From contig JALNYU010000001.1 of the NCBI GenBank assembly GCA_023229645.1, forward strand, positions 124,001 through 188,000: DNA of 64,000 nucleotides, written 5' to 3'. Position numbers and translations under genes: made by a program. Numbering within the stretch: position 1 is the stretch's first letter; each line of letters starts with the position of its first letter. The stretch comes from Nevskia sp. (GTDB lineage: Bacteria; Pseudomonadota; Gammaproteobacteria; Nevskiales; Nevskiaceae). Positions 14,927-24,604 of this stretch are shown one piece after another. Below the pieces are notes generated by a model. The model made no database searches. It saw nothing but the letters and a program-made list of their open reading frames with translations, and was not told the DNA's origin.

Positions 14927-17483
14927 ATTGAATGAGCCCGCCTTGAGCCACGGTACGCAAACTTTGCAGCAGCTGCCCGCGACGAGCGGCGTCGTGCCGT
15001 ATGTCGTCGTGCGTGCAAACAATATTCCACTCGATGCCTTGGCGGCGATCACCCGTTCTGATGTCGTCGAGCAACTCGCCGCAGAAGTAGCCGGCCTCCG
15101 CGCCGCGCTGCAGCCATTGACCGCAGAAGCCTGTGACCAGCTTTACCAACGCGCCAGCAACGATGGCGAGCACTACCGTGCCTTGATCGATTTGAAGCGT
15201 CGGATCTTCAAAGGTGCGCAGCCGCAGGAACTGCACGCGAAGTACGGCGACTGGCTGTCACAGCTGCCAGAATTGCAAGCTTGGCAACAGGCGGCGCAGC
15301 GCCTGCAGGCGCTCGAAGCGCAGCTCACCAGCACGTTCGAACAAGCGCACGCGCACGCGCGGCAACAGGCGCAGCAGCTATCGGCGCAAAGCAGCTTTTC
15401 CCAGGCGCTGGCTTTCACGCGCGGGCCGATCGCGGCATCGGCGCGGCACTATCGTCAGACCCGCGTCTTTGCCGATAAAGGCGCGCTGAACGATGAAGAA
15501 ACCATCTATCGCTATTTAACCCGCGCCATCACCAAGGTCAGCCCGTTCTCAACGTTCACCTCGGTCGGCTTCGCCCAAGTGCAGAACGCCGCGCCGCGGA
15601 ATGTCGCCCGCGGTGCCGATGTCGATAACGTCTATAGCATTGACCGCTCAACCTTGCTCAAACTGTATGAGCGCTTCGTGCTGCGCTACAAAGCGCACTG
15701 GCGCTATCGGCTGACGGCGAACCGTGTCGATGGCGACGACCGGCAGTTTTTTTATCTGTTCAGCAATCGCTACGACATCTACCCGTTCCGCACCGCAATC
15801 GCCAAGACATCGGTCGCCGCCAGCGCCCGGTCGCTGTATGACGCGCTGGCTGCTGACTGGCTGACGTGGCCGCAAATTTGCGCGCTGTTGCCGGCGAAAG
15901 TCGATGCCGATGCGATGCTGGAGAAATGGCTGACCGCCGGCATGCTGCTGTACACGCCGCGGTTAGACGAACAGGCAGCGGATGTTGTCAGCGCGTTCCG
16001 CGCGGTTGCCGAGCGCGTGGCCGCCGGCGAAGCAGCGGGTGCCGGAATCGCCACCGAAGTTGCGCGGACGCTGGCCAGCGTTGAAGCCGCCTGTGCGGAA
16101 TTGCCGCAGGTCGCTGCCAGCGAGCTACCGGCCCGCATCGCGGCGATTAACGACGCACTAAACGGGCTCGCTGAATTACTCGGCTTCACGCTGATCAAAA
16201 CCAGCGGTTTGGTCTACAACGATAGTTATCTGCGCACGCTGAGCGCTGTCGATCACGACGACATGACGCGTTTTGCAAGCCAAATCAGCGAGTTTATCGA
16301 CGGCTATCTCGGCCGCAATTTCCGCGATGGTTTACGCGACGAAACGCTCGCGGCGCTGCGCGCAGCGGTGCCGGCAGATCGGCCGATGCCGATCTTTGCG
16401 TTCCATGACGTCGTGCAACGCTGCTTGACGCCCGCCGCGCTGAACAGCAACCAGCCGACTGCCGCGCAAGCGCTGTTGGCCGGCTTATTCGAGGATGTTT
16501 GGCAGCGCCGGCACGAGGATGAAATCGTACTTGCGCCGAAGCCGCTGGCGGCCGACGCACGGCGGCAAACGTTTTCGGCGTTCGGCCACGTGGTCGATGG
16601 CAGGATGGTGTTGAACAACCTCGATAGCGGCTTTTTGCGCTGCTTTTCGCGCTTCTTCACGTTTACCGACGACCCGGAAATCTTCCGCGCCTGCCGCGCC
16701 GCCTACGGCAGCACGCTTGAGCACGCCTACGATTTCTACGACACGTTCGGCTTCAACACCGCGTGCCGGCCGCGCATCTGCAGCGGTCGCGTTTGGTTGG
16801 ATGCTGTCGAGCAGCCGTCCGATGGCGACTTAACGCTGGCCGCGCTCGATGTCGTCTGGCCGGCTGCGCAGGCTTATCCTTCGCTGCAGCGGCGCGATAC
16901 CGGCGCGCCGGTGCAGCTGCACCACACCTCCCTATTCATCACCGAGCTTTATCCGCGCTTGATCGAAACGCTGATGCGCTTTGCCGGCATCGAGGATCCC
17001 TGCTACTTCGCGTTCCGGTTCGGCTTGTTCAAGCGCATCGTCGATGCCGACGCGCCGGGGCCGGTGTATTTTCCGCGCGTGCGCTATCGCGATATCGTTT
17101 TGTCGCGGCGCCAATGGTGGTTCCGCAAAGCCGCGTTGTTGCAGCGCTTGCCGGGTGAAGATGGGCTGACTTATTTTCGCCGGATCGATGCCTGGCGCCG
17201 TGAGCAAGGCTTGCCGCAGCGGGTATTCGTGCGCCGGCATCAGCTCGATAAAGTGCTCGAACGCGATATTTCGAATCAGAAGAAGCCGCTGTTTCTCGAC
17301 TTCTCGGCGCCGATCATGAGCCGCATGATCGGGCGCGTGTTCAATACCCCGTTCGACTACTTATCGGCGGAAGAAATGTTGCCCGATCACGACCACGATT
17401 TCGTCGTTGACGGCGACAAGCGCTACGCCAGTGAAATTATTCTCGAACAAACCCGCGGGATCATGGAAAACCCAGTGCCATGA
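14910..17483 (+). CDS. Split LanB: tRNA-Glu-dependent Ser/Thr glutamylation protein (TbtB-like)
   Basis: An 857-residue lantibiotic-dehydratase N-terminal protein without the fused elimination domain. Markers are YVVVRANNIPLD at the start, LKRRIFKG, ITKVSPFSTFTSVGFA (about 210-225) and the long central LanB region. The C-terminus contains YFPRVRYRDIVLSRRQWW. It glutamylates Ser/Thr side chains of the precursor using glutamyl-tRNA; elimination is then done by a separate protein (7323-8243). The start is uncertain: TTG 14910 overlaps the previous gene, and TTG 14928 or 14943 are in frame and leave about the same length. It overlaps the MATE gene by four bases. Confidence 0.9.
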   Translation: MAYSAKLNEPALSHGTQTLQQLPATSGVVPYVVVRANNIPLDALAAITRSDVVEQLAAEVAGLRAALQPLTAEACDQLYQRASNDGEHYRALIDLKRRIFKGAQPQELHAKYGDWLSQLPELQAWQQAAQRLQALEAQLTSTFEQAHAHARQQAQQLSAQSSFSQALAFTRGPIAASARHYRQTRVFADKGALNDEETIYRYLTRAITKVSPFSTFTSVGFAQVQNAAPRNVARGADVDNVYSIDRSTLLKLYERFVLRYKAHWRYRLTANRVDGDDRQFFYLFSNRYDIYPFRTAIAKTSVAASARSLYDALAADWLTWPQICALLPAKVDADAMLEKWLTAGMLLYTPRLDEQAADVVSAFRAVAERVAAGEAAGAGIATEVARTLASVEAACAELPQVAASELPARIAAINDALNGLAELLGFTLIKTSGLVYNDSYLRTLSAVDHDDMTRFASQISEFIDGYLGRNFRDGLRDETLAALRAAVPADRPMPIFAFHDVVQRCLTPAALNSNQPTAAQALLAGLFEDVWQRRHEDEIVLAPKPLAADARRQTFSAFGHVVDGRMVLNNLDSGFLRCFSRFFTFTDDPEIFRACRAAYGSTLEHAYDFYDTFGFNTACRPRICSGRVWLDAVEQPSDGDLTLAALDVVWPAAQAYPSLQRRDTGAPVQLHHTSLFITELYPRLIETLMRFAGIEDPCYFAFRFGLFKRIVDADAPGPVYFPRVRYRDIVLSRRQWWFRKAALLQRLPGEDGLTYFRRIDAWRREQGLPQRVFVRRHQLDKVLERDISNQKKPLFLDFSAPIMSRMIGRVFNTPFDYLSAEEMLPDHDHDFVVDGDKRYASEIILEQTRGIMENPVP

Positions 17484-18892
17484 GCAAAATCGATTTCACC
17501 GATGCCGACGTGCATCGCAATTTAACCCGCATTTCGCTGCCGATGATGCTGTTGTCGATCCTCGACTACGGCGCCATCTTCATCAATCTTGGCTGGCTGA
17601 CGTTGCTCGCCGACGAAGCCAATTTGCCGGTTGTGTTCCGCTTGTCGTCGTCGATCGTGTCGATATTGGAGGCGCTGTTCAGCGGCATTCTCGGCGCGTT
17701 GTACATCTACGCCAATCAATATTTCGGCCGTAAGGACTACAAAGTCGCGCGTTATTTAATCAGCCTCGGCATCGGCGTTTCGATTGTGATCGGCGTCGTC
17801 ATCGCGGTCACCGGCCGCTTGGTGAGTGCGAACCTGCTGACCGGCTTCGGCGTCGACGACACTACCAAGCTGCAAACCCTGCGCTATCTCGACACCTACT
17901 GGTACGGCTACGCGATCGCGATTTTGCACGTCTACGGCGGCTTGATCGCCAAGATGTCCGGCGACATGAAAGTGACCGTGCGCTATCGCGTGATCACCAT
18001 CGTCGCGACGATCATCGGCTCGCCGATTCTGATTCTCGCTGCGCGCCATTTGGGCTACGACCCGCTGCAAGCCGCGGCGCTGTCGTTGATTCTGGCGCGG
18101 CTTATTGGCCTTGCGGTATTAAGCCGGCAGCTGTTTGGCGGCAAGGTGTTTCCGTTTGCGATCGGCGTTGCGTTCGTGCCGCGGCGTTGGTTCCAAGATT
18201 GGCCGGCGCTGAATCGTTTGGCTGGCGCCGAGACGATCAATAATCTCTCGCTGACTTTATCGTTCTTCCTCTACGCGCTGATCATCTCGCACTACGAGAA
18301 AGGCGCGCTCAGCGCCGTGACAATCGGCCAGTACGTGACCGGCTTTTTCCAAACCGTCTTCCTCGGCGTGGTCGCGTCGCTGATCCCGTTCGCCTCACAA
18401 AACGCCGGCACGCAAAATATCGGCAACATCGGCAAAGGCGTGAAGTGGATGACGCGCCGCGTCTTCGCCGCTTGCTGCATCGTCGCCGTGCCGAGCATTC
18501 TGCTGGCGCCGTATGTCGTTGAGTTCTTCGTCGCCGATGCCGCAATCGCCGCAAAAGCGATCACCTACATCCAGATCACGATGATCCCTTGGGCGTTTTT
18601 AATCGCCTCGTTCCCGTATATTTTCGCCATTGTCGGCCTCGGCGATACCCGTGGCACGCTGGTGCTCACGGTCTGGTCGATGTACATCGGCAACTTAGCG
18701 CCGATGCTGCTGGTGCTGGAATTTCTCGGCGATAGTTTGACGTTGGCGGCCATTGCCGAAAGCTGCGCGCACGTGGTTACGTTCGCCGGTTGTTATCTCT
18801 ATTACCGTTGGAAAGAAGGCAGCCTGCGGCAGCTTTGGGCGGCTGAGCTGGCGGTGCCGTTAAGCGTTGCCGATTCTGGTTCCACTGCATGA
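17480..18892 (+). CDS. MATE-family efflux transporter (probable RiPP exporter)
   Basis: A 470-residue polytopic membrane protein with about twelve hydrophobic segments arranged as two related halves, typical of MATE drug/sodium or proton antiporters. The N-terminal half has SLPMMLLSILDYGAIFINLGWL. The start (ATGA) overlaps the LanB gene and its stop overlaps the next gene, so it belongs to the RiPP operon. Export or self-protection against the finished peptide is the obvious role. Most RiPP clusters use ABC exporters, so a MATE protein is a less common choice. No leader protease is fused, consistent with leader loss during pyridine formation. Confidence 0.88.
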   Translation: MSKIDFTDADVHRNLTRISLPMMLLSILDYGAIFINLGWLTLLADEANLPVVFRLSSSIVSILEALFSGILGALYIYANQYFGRKDYKVARYLISLGIGVSIVIGVVIAVTGRLVSANLLTGFGVDDTTKLQTLRYLDTYWYGYAIAILHVYGGLIAKMSGDMKVTVRYRVITIVATIIGSPILILAARHLGYDPLQAAALSLILARLIGLAVLSRQLFGGKVFPFAIGVAFVPRRWFQDWPALNRLAGAETINNLSLTLSFFLYALIISHYEKGALSAVTIGQYVTGFFQTVFLGVVASLIPFASQNAGTQNIGNIGKGVKWMTRRVFAACCIVAVPSILLAPYVVEFFVADAAIAAKAITYIQITMIPWAFLIASFPYIFAIVGLGDTRGTLVLTVWSMYIGNLAPMLLVLEFLGDSLTLAAIAESCAHVVTFAGCYLYYRWKEGSLRQLWAAELAVPLSVADSGSTA

Positions 18893-20016
18893 AAGCGCTG
18901 GCCGCACTGGCGCCGGCGAGCGCAGCGGAGTGGACCCAATCCGCCGTTGCGCAGGTCAAGCTGCACGGCGTTGAGGCCTATTTCGCGTTGATCGACCAAG
19001 CCGATGTCGATTTTGACGCCAACGCACCCGAGCACGCCGAATCCGTGCTCGTGCGGGTGGCTGCGTTTTCATGCAATTACCGCGAGCAAGCGCGGATTCT
19101 GCGCACCGCGCAGCTGCAGGATCGCAAAGGCTACGTCACGCTCGGCTCGGAGTTTGCTGGCACCGTGGTCAAGGTCGGCCCGGCGGTGCAAACGCTGCAG
19201 GTTGGCGATGCTGTTTGCGGCAACGGTACCGTCGAACCCGGCGTCGGCAGCCATCCCGGATTAACGACGCAAAAAGCCTCGGCCGGCTTGCAGATTCTGC
19301 ATCAGCGCAAGCTGTGCCGGCTGCCGCCCGCGATGCCGTTGCCGGTCGCGGCGGCGTTTAGCGTCGGCGTGCAAACCGCGTATTCGATGGTCGGCCGCTT
19401 GCAGGCGCCGCACAACGCGCACGTGGCCGTTACCGCGGCGTCATCGAACACGGCGTTGATTGTGCTCAAGGCCTTGCTGGCGCGCGGGCACGAACCGCGC
19501 TGCCTGCATGCGTTGACGACCTCGGCGGGCATCGTGCCGCATCTGCAGGCACTGGGCATCGAGCAGGTTTGCCTGATGCCACGCGATGTCGGCTACGACG
19601 CCGCGCTGCAGCGCTATCTGGCAGACCGTGCGCTGCCAGCGTTCGATGCCGTGATCGATCCGTTTCTGGATATCTACCTGCCGAAGCTCTTGCCGTACAC
19701 GCGCCGTTTTGGTCGCTACATCTACTGTGGCGTGGCCGAGCAATACGGAAAAATACAAGCCGATTCATTCGCGTATCTCGGCTTGGACATCGCCGAAGTA
19801 TTCGGACAAATTCTACGGAAAAGCATCACGCTGATCGGCAATAACCTCGGCACCACTGCGGATCTGCTGGCCGGCACGCAAGACTACCTGCAAGGCCGCC
19901 TCGCCATCGATATCGACAGCGTTGTTACCGATGGCGATTTGCAGCGCTTTGTTGAGCGCAGCTATGTCAGCCCGGACCGGATCGGAAAAGTTGTTTACGC
20001 CTATGCATCCGTCTAG
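18889..20016 (+). CDS. MDR-superfamily (zinc-type/quinone) oxidoreductase
   Basis: A 375-residue medium-chain dehydrogenase/reductase. The N-terminal GroES-like domain has YVTLGSEFAGTVVKVGPAVQTLQVGDAVCGNG. The nucleotide-binding domain has VAAAFSVGVQTAYSMVG and VAVTAASSNTALIVLKAL instead of a classical glycine-rich loop. No obvious structural-zinc cysteine cluster is present, so a quinone-reductase-like, NAD(P)H-dependent enzyme is likely. It overlaps the MATE gene by four bases and is the last gene of the tightly packed operon. This suggests a tailoring step on the peptide, such as reduction of a dehydro-residue, but the substrate is inferred only from position. Confidence 0.82.
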   Translation: MKALAALAPASAAEWTQSAVAQVKLHGVEAYFALIDQADVDFDANAPEHAESVLVRVAAFSCNYREQARILRTAQLQDRKGYVTLGSEFAGTVVKVGPAVQTLQVGDAVCGNGTVEPGVGSHPGLTTQKASAGLQILHQRKLCRLPPAMPLPVAAAFSVGVQTAYSMVGRLQAPHNAHVAVTAASSNTALIVLKALLARGHEPRCLHALTTSAGIVPHLQALGIEQVCLMPRDVGYDAALQRYLADRALPAFDAVIDPFLDIYLPKLLPYTRRFGRYIYCGVAEQYGKIQADSFAYLGLDIAEVFGQILRKSITLIGNNLGTTADLLAGTQDYLQGRLAIDIDSVVTDGDLQRFVERSYVSPDRIGKVVYAYASV

Positions 20017-20114
20017 GCACGCCGCCGCATCAAACCGATAGACTCAAGCGCGTAGCCAGCGGCGAACACGCCTAGCCACGCGCGCCATTTCAAAAATAGT
20101 ATTCGGAGCCCAAT

Positions 20115-20726
20115 ATGCGAAGGAAAGCTGAGCTTGGCATCCCCTTATCCTCAGGTGTGGAATCATTACGCCCAAGCCCGTCGCCGCGGCTGCGCGCCGA
20201 GCGCTGCGCAGCCGCGATCGCGGCCCTTTTTCTGCTGCTAGGAACCGACACGATGGCCGCCACCGAGGGCTTTCAAATCGACATCGACGAAGGCACGGTG
20301 AATGTCGTCGTTGAAGCGGGGCCGATGGCCGAGCCGTATGAGCTGAGCTACGCGCCGCAAGGCAGCTGCGTGCCGGAAGTCATGATCACAACGTCCGGGT
20401 CCAGTGTCAGCGCGCACCACACGAAGAACTGCCACGGCACCGGCCGTAATGAGGGCACCATCTTCACGTTGAAGCTCTCCGCCGCCAACGCCTACGATCT
20501 GAAATTGAAAGCCGGGCGCGTCAACATCAGCGGCGCCTTGGGCGAAAACGGCTTGAATCATTTTAACGGCGCGGTTTCGGTCGGCGGCATCAAGAGCCAG
20601 CGCCCGGATCTGAACGTTGCGATTTCGCGGCATCTCGTTGTTGGCGCCACCGCCAGCTTCGGCAACGCCGACGACAGCAAAGAACTCAACGCAACGGTGA
20701 CCTATGGCCAGATCAATATTCTCTAA
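20115..20726 (+). CDS. Secreted protein of unknown function, paralogue A
   Basis: A 203-residue protein with an N-terminal export segment (AAAIAALFLLLGTDTMAA, about residues 34-51). The rest is predicted to be all beta, with two cysteines (GSCVPEV and KNCHG) and the C-terminal motif VTYGQINIL. It resembles the next gene product: the Cys pair, a LKAGRVNIS/LKAGQLDLS stretch and the terminal GQIxxL are shared. The two genes overlap by 23 bases in different frames. The family is not recognised. Its place directly after the RiPP operon allows a periplasmic self-protection or peptide-binding role, but nothing proves it. Confidence 0.75.
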   Translation: MRRKAELGIPLSSGVESLRPSPSPRLRAERCAAAIAALFLLLGTDTMAATEGFQIDIDEGTVNVVVEAGPMAEPYELSYAPQGSCVPEVMITTSGSSVSAHHTKNCHGTGRNEGTIFTLKLSAANAYDLKLKAGRVNISGALGENGLNHFNGAVSVGGIKSQRPDLNVAISRHLVVGATASFGNADDSKELNATVTYGQINIL

Positions 20727-21249
20727 CGCCGTGCGCGTGCCAGGGCCAGCCGCGGTAGCCGCGCTGGTCATGCTGCTTGCGTCCCCACTTCCGTCGCTGG
20801 CAGAGTCGCCGATGACCAAACAACATATTGCGTTCGGCAGCGGCCATTTCGTCGTCACGGCCGACCCGACGGTTGAGCGCTACAAGCTCATCGTTGGTGA
20901 AATTCCCGGTAAATGTAAGCCCGAGCTGAAAGTCGAAGAGAAGGACGCGCATCTCAGCATCGTCCGCGCAAACAGCGAATGCCGCGATGAAATCTACGCG
21001 ACATTCCAGATCAATCCAGCCTGGGCACAGGAACTGGATTTATCGCTGAAAGCCGGCCAGCTTGATCTCAGCCCGTCGCTGATCGAAGCCGCCAAGCGTA
21101 TCGACGCGAAAGTGCGGGTTGGCGATATCGTCGGCCGCGATGGCGTTGAGCGGGCCTGGGTCGTCGGCGCCAAATTCACGTTGACGCACGAGCAGCCCGG
21201 CTTAACCATCAACACCAGCGTCAGCGCCGGGCAAATTACGTTTCTTTAA
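20704..21249 (+). CDS. Secreted protein of unknown function, paralogue B
   Basis: A 181-residue protein with a clear signal peptide ending near LASPLPSLAES. The mature part has two cysteines (GKCKPEL and SECRDE), a LKAGQLDLS stretch and the terminus VSAGQITFL, matching the same features of the preceding gene product. The pair is thus probably a tandem duplication of one periplasmic or exported beta-rich domain. It is translationally coupled by overlap with the upstream gene. No catalytic motif is visible. Confidence 0.78.
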   Translation: MARSIFSNAVRVPGPAAVAALVMLLASPLPSLAESPMTKQHIAFGSGHFVVTADPTVERYKLIVGEIPGKCKPELKVEEKDAHLSIVRANSECRDEIYATFQINPAWAQELDLSLKAGQLDLSPSLIEAAKRIDAKVRVGDIVGRDGVERAWVVGAKFTLTHEQPGLTINTSVSAGQITFL

Positions 21250-21335
21250 ACGCTGAACCGATGACAGCGGCGGTGGGCGTGTTGAGCCGCGCCCGCCGCC
21301 AAGCCGTATTCAGTGCATTCAAGGATGATGTGCAA

Positions 21336-22673
21336 ATGAGAACCTGCAAAAGGATGTTGCCGGTGCTGAAAGCACTGAATACGCGGCTGCTTTGCGCGTT
21401 GCTGCTGGCTTTCACGCCGTTGGCGTTTGCCGCGAGTCAGCCCAGCTTCCCGAACAACGCCTGGAATTTCGTGTTCGTCCCGACGTTCGAGAAGCCGACG
21501 CCGGATAGCACGCGGCTTTCGGTCGAAGGGCTGAATCACGCGCTATTGTTCGGCCAGCAATTGACCGGCGCCACAGCCGGCATCACGACCCAGATCCGGC
21601 AGGTTTACGCGTGGTCACCGCCAGTCGGCAAGAAAGCGGTGCCGGTGAACGACATCGCGATTCTGCAGAGCATTGAGCCGTTTTCGCTGCTGAACAATTT
21701 CAGCGTCAACTACAGCCAAATCAGTGCTGGTGATGCCACGACGTACAACTCCGCCGCGTCGATCATCACCAACCTTTTGGCGAACCAGCCGCAAGGCATC
21801 TACGTTATCGCGATGCCGGCAGACAGCATCAATGCGCTGATTCCGATGCTGCCGCATGTTGACGCTGGCATGGCGCAGCCGCAGATCAGCAACCCGCACC
21901 AATACCTCGTCGCGAGTTTCGCTAACGGTGCGGTCAAGCTCGCGCAATACCAAGATGGCTTGGTACCGAAGACGCTTTACCCGCAACTCGATTTAACTGA
22001 TGTGCGCAGCCAGAGCTGCCCACAGCAGTTAAAAACGTTTTCGATCCCGAAACCGGCGAATTCGAAATTCCAGCTGAACAGCAACCAGACCGTGAGTTTC
22101 ATCCGCCACGTTGAAGCGCACCCAACGGCGGCGTTCGAGAACGGCAATTACGTTTGCGCCGGGCAGTGGCGAGCGCTGGGCGCTAACAAGATCCTGCGCG
22201 ACAAAATCGGCTTCATGCCGGATCACATTCTCACGACGAATCCGAACGACATCATCGCCTGCAACGGCACCTGCTCGTACATCCGGCCGACGCTGACCAT
22301 CGAACCGTTTGCGACCGAATTTGATCGCACGGTAGAGATCGCACAATTCCCGTGGAACGACGCCGAAAGCCTCGCGGCGGCCCTATTCACGCAGAACTCG
22401 CCGTTCTCCAGCGCGCAATATCAAGGCGCCAAAACGCTCGTCGCCTGGGAGCACGTACACATCAATGCCGCGATTCGGTATTTGATCGGCACGATCTACA
22501 AAAACCCCGCCGCATTAAAAGATTTGCCGAGTTGGGGCTACACCGACTACGACAGCATCTGGACGGTGCAGATCGATGCCGCTGGCAATCTGCAATTCAG
22601 CAATTCCTGTGAAGGCATCGATACCGCGCTGCTGCCCAGCACCTGCCCTGCGTTTACATCGATGAAGCGTTGA
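21336..22673 (+). CDS. Secreted histidine-phosphatase-superfamily protein with a degenerate N-terminal repeat
   Basis: A signal peptide (LCALLLAFTPLAFA) is followed by two related halves. The C-terminal half has the phosphohistidine motif VSFIRHVEAHP (His258), GQWRALGANKIL, LTTNPNDII and the second catalytic His in AWEHVHI. The N-terminal half has the same framework (FVFVPTFEKP, LSVEGLNHALLFGQQL, VYAWSPP) but the Arg-His pair is lost. The ATG at 21336 is chosen because AAGGA precedes it and the signal peptide follows directly. The substrate is unknown. It may belong to the same transcript as the two secreted proteins upstream; the gap is 86 bases. Confidence 0.75.
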   Translation: MRTCKRMLPVLKALNTRLLCALLLAFTPLAFAASQPSFPNNAWNFVFVPTFEKPTPDSTRLSVEGLNHALLFGQQLTGATAGITTQIRQVYAWSPPVGKKAVPVNDIAILQSIEPFSLLNNFSVNYSQISAGDATTYNSAASIITNLLANQPQGIYVIAMPADSINALIPMLPHVDAGMAQPQISNPHQYLVASFANGAVKLAQYQDGLVPKTLYPQLDLTDVRSQSCPQQLKTFSIPKPANSKFQLNSNQTVSFIRHVEAHPTAAFENGNYVCAGQWRALGANKILRDKIGFMPDHILTTNPNDIIACNGTCSYIRPTLTIEPFATEFDRTVEIAQFPWNDAESLAAALFTQNSPFSSAQYQGAKTLVAWEHVHINAAIRYLIGTIYKNPAALKDLPSWGYTDYDSIWTVQIDAAGNLQFSNSCEGIDTALLPSTCPAFTSMKR

Positions 22674-22764
22674 GGCGGCGTTTATTCGGCCGCTCGAATC
22701 GGCTCGACGTCTTTCTTTAGGGGTTCATTGGCGTTGGCGTTGGCGCTGTCGCTGTCGCGTCATC

Positions 22765-23030
<266 letters not shown>

Positions 23031-23037
23031 CTTGGCG

Positions 23038-23850
<813 letters not shown>

Positions 23851-23857
23851 TTCTTTG

Positions 23858-24570
23858 CGGGACGCAAGATCACCATTGCTCCGTCCACGCATTGCCATGC
23901 TATTGCGCTTCAGCGCGCTGAAACCATTAACGTTTGAATCTGACCTTCGGTTCCGCGCTGCTGCGCGGGTCACTTTTCTTGGTGCGCAAGAAAAGTAACC
24001 AAAAGAAGCGCACCCCCGGCTCACGTCGATTCACGAAGAAGCGGTGAATCGATGCCCTGCGCTTCTCGCGTGCTCCGGGGTACCGGCCTGACGGGCCATC
24101 CGTGGCCCGGCAGTCCTTGGCTGGCATCCGTGCCAGCCAACCCCTCTGCCCGCTGCGATGCTCGGCGCTGCGCAGGGGGAATTGGAATCAAAAGCTAAAA
24201 CAACGGCAACGGCAGAAGCTCCGACCATGCGCCCGAGCTTTTGTTGTTGCGGTGTTTTTGCAGTGGCTTCTGCTTCCGGCCCCCTTTAGCAAGCCGAGCA
24301 TCGCAGGGCCTGACGGATAGGCCCCGTAGGGGGCGAGGCACGATGCCGAAGCCTTTCTGTCGCGCCAAGGATGGCGCGTCAGAAAGCCCCGGCAGGGCCG
24401 AGAAGCGCAGGGCACCGGAAGACAGTTTTATCGTCTTCCGGCGTAGCGCCGGGGCCTGTTTTCTTTGATTACTTTCTTTTGCGCCAAAAGAAAGTGATTC
24501 GCCCAGCGGGGCGAAACATCGGCCCAGGCGTTACGCGGCAATGGTTTCTATGCACAGAAGCGGATTCCAT
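23858..24570. repeat. Long intergenic repeat, copy 3
   Basis: About 710 bases, matching copy 2 nearly base for base over both flanks. The spacing between corresponding blocks is 821 bases on the left and 720 on the right, the difference being mostly the shorter hexamer tract (about 24201-24215). It ends just before the HNH-like gene. Confidence 0.85.
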
Positions 24571-24604
24571 TTTCGACCGAAAGGCGGGATATGCGATAAA
24601 ACCC

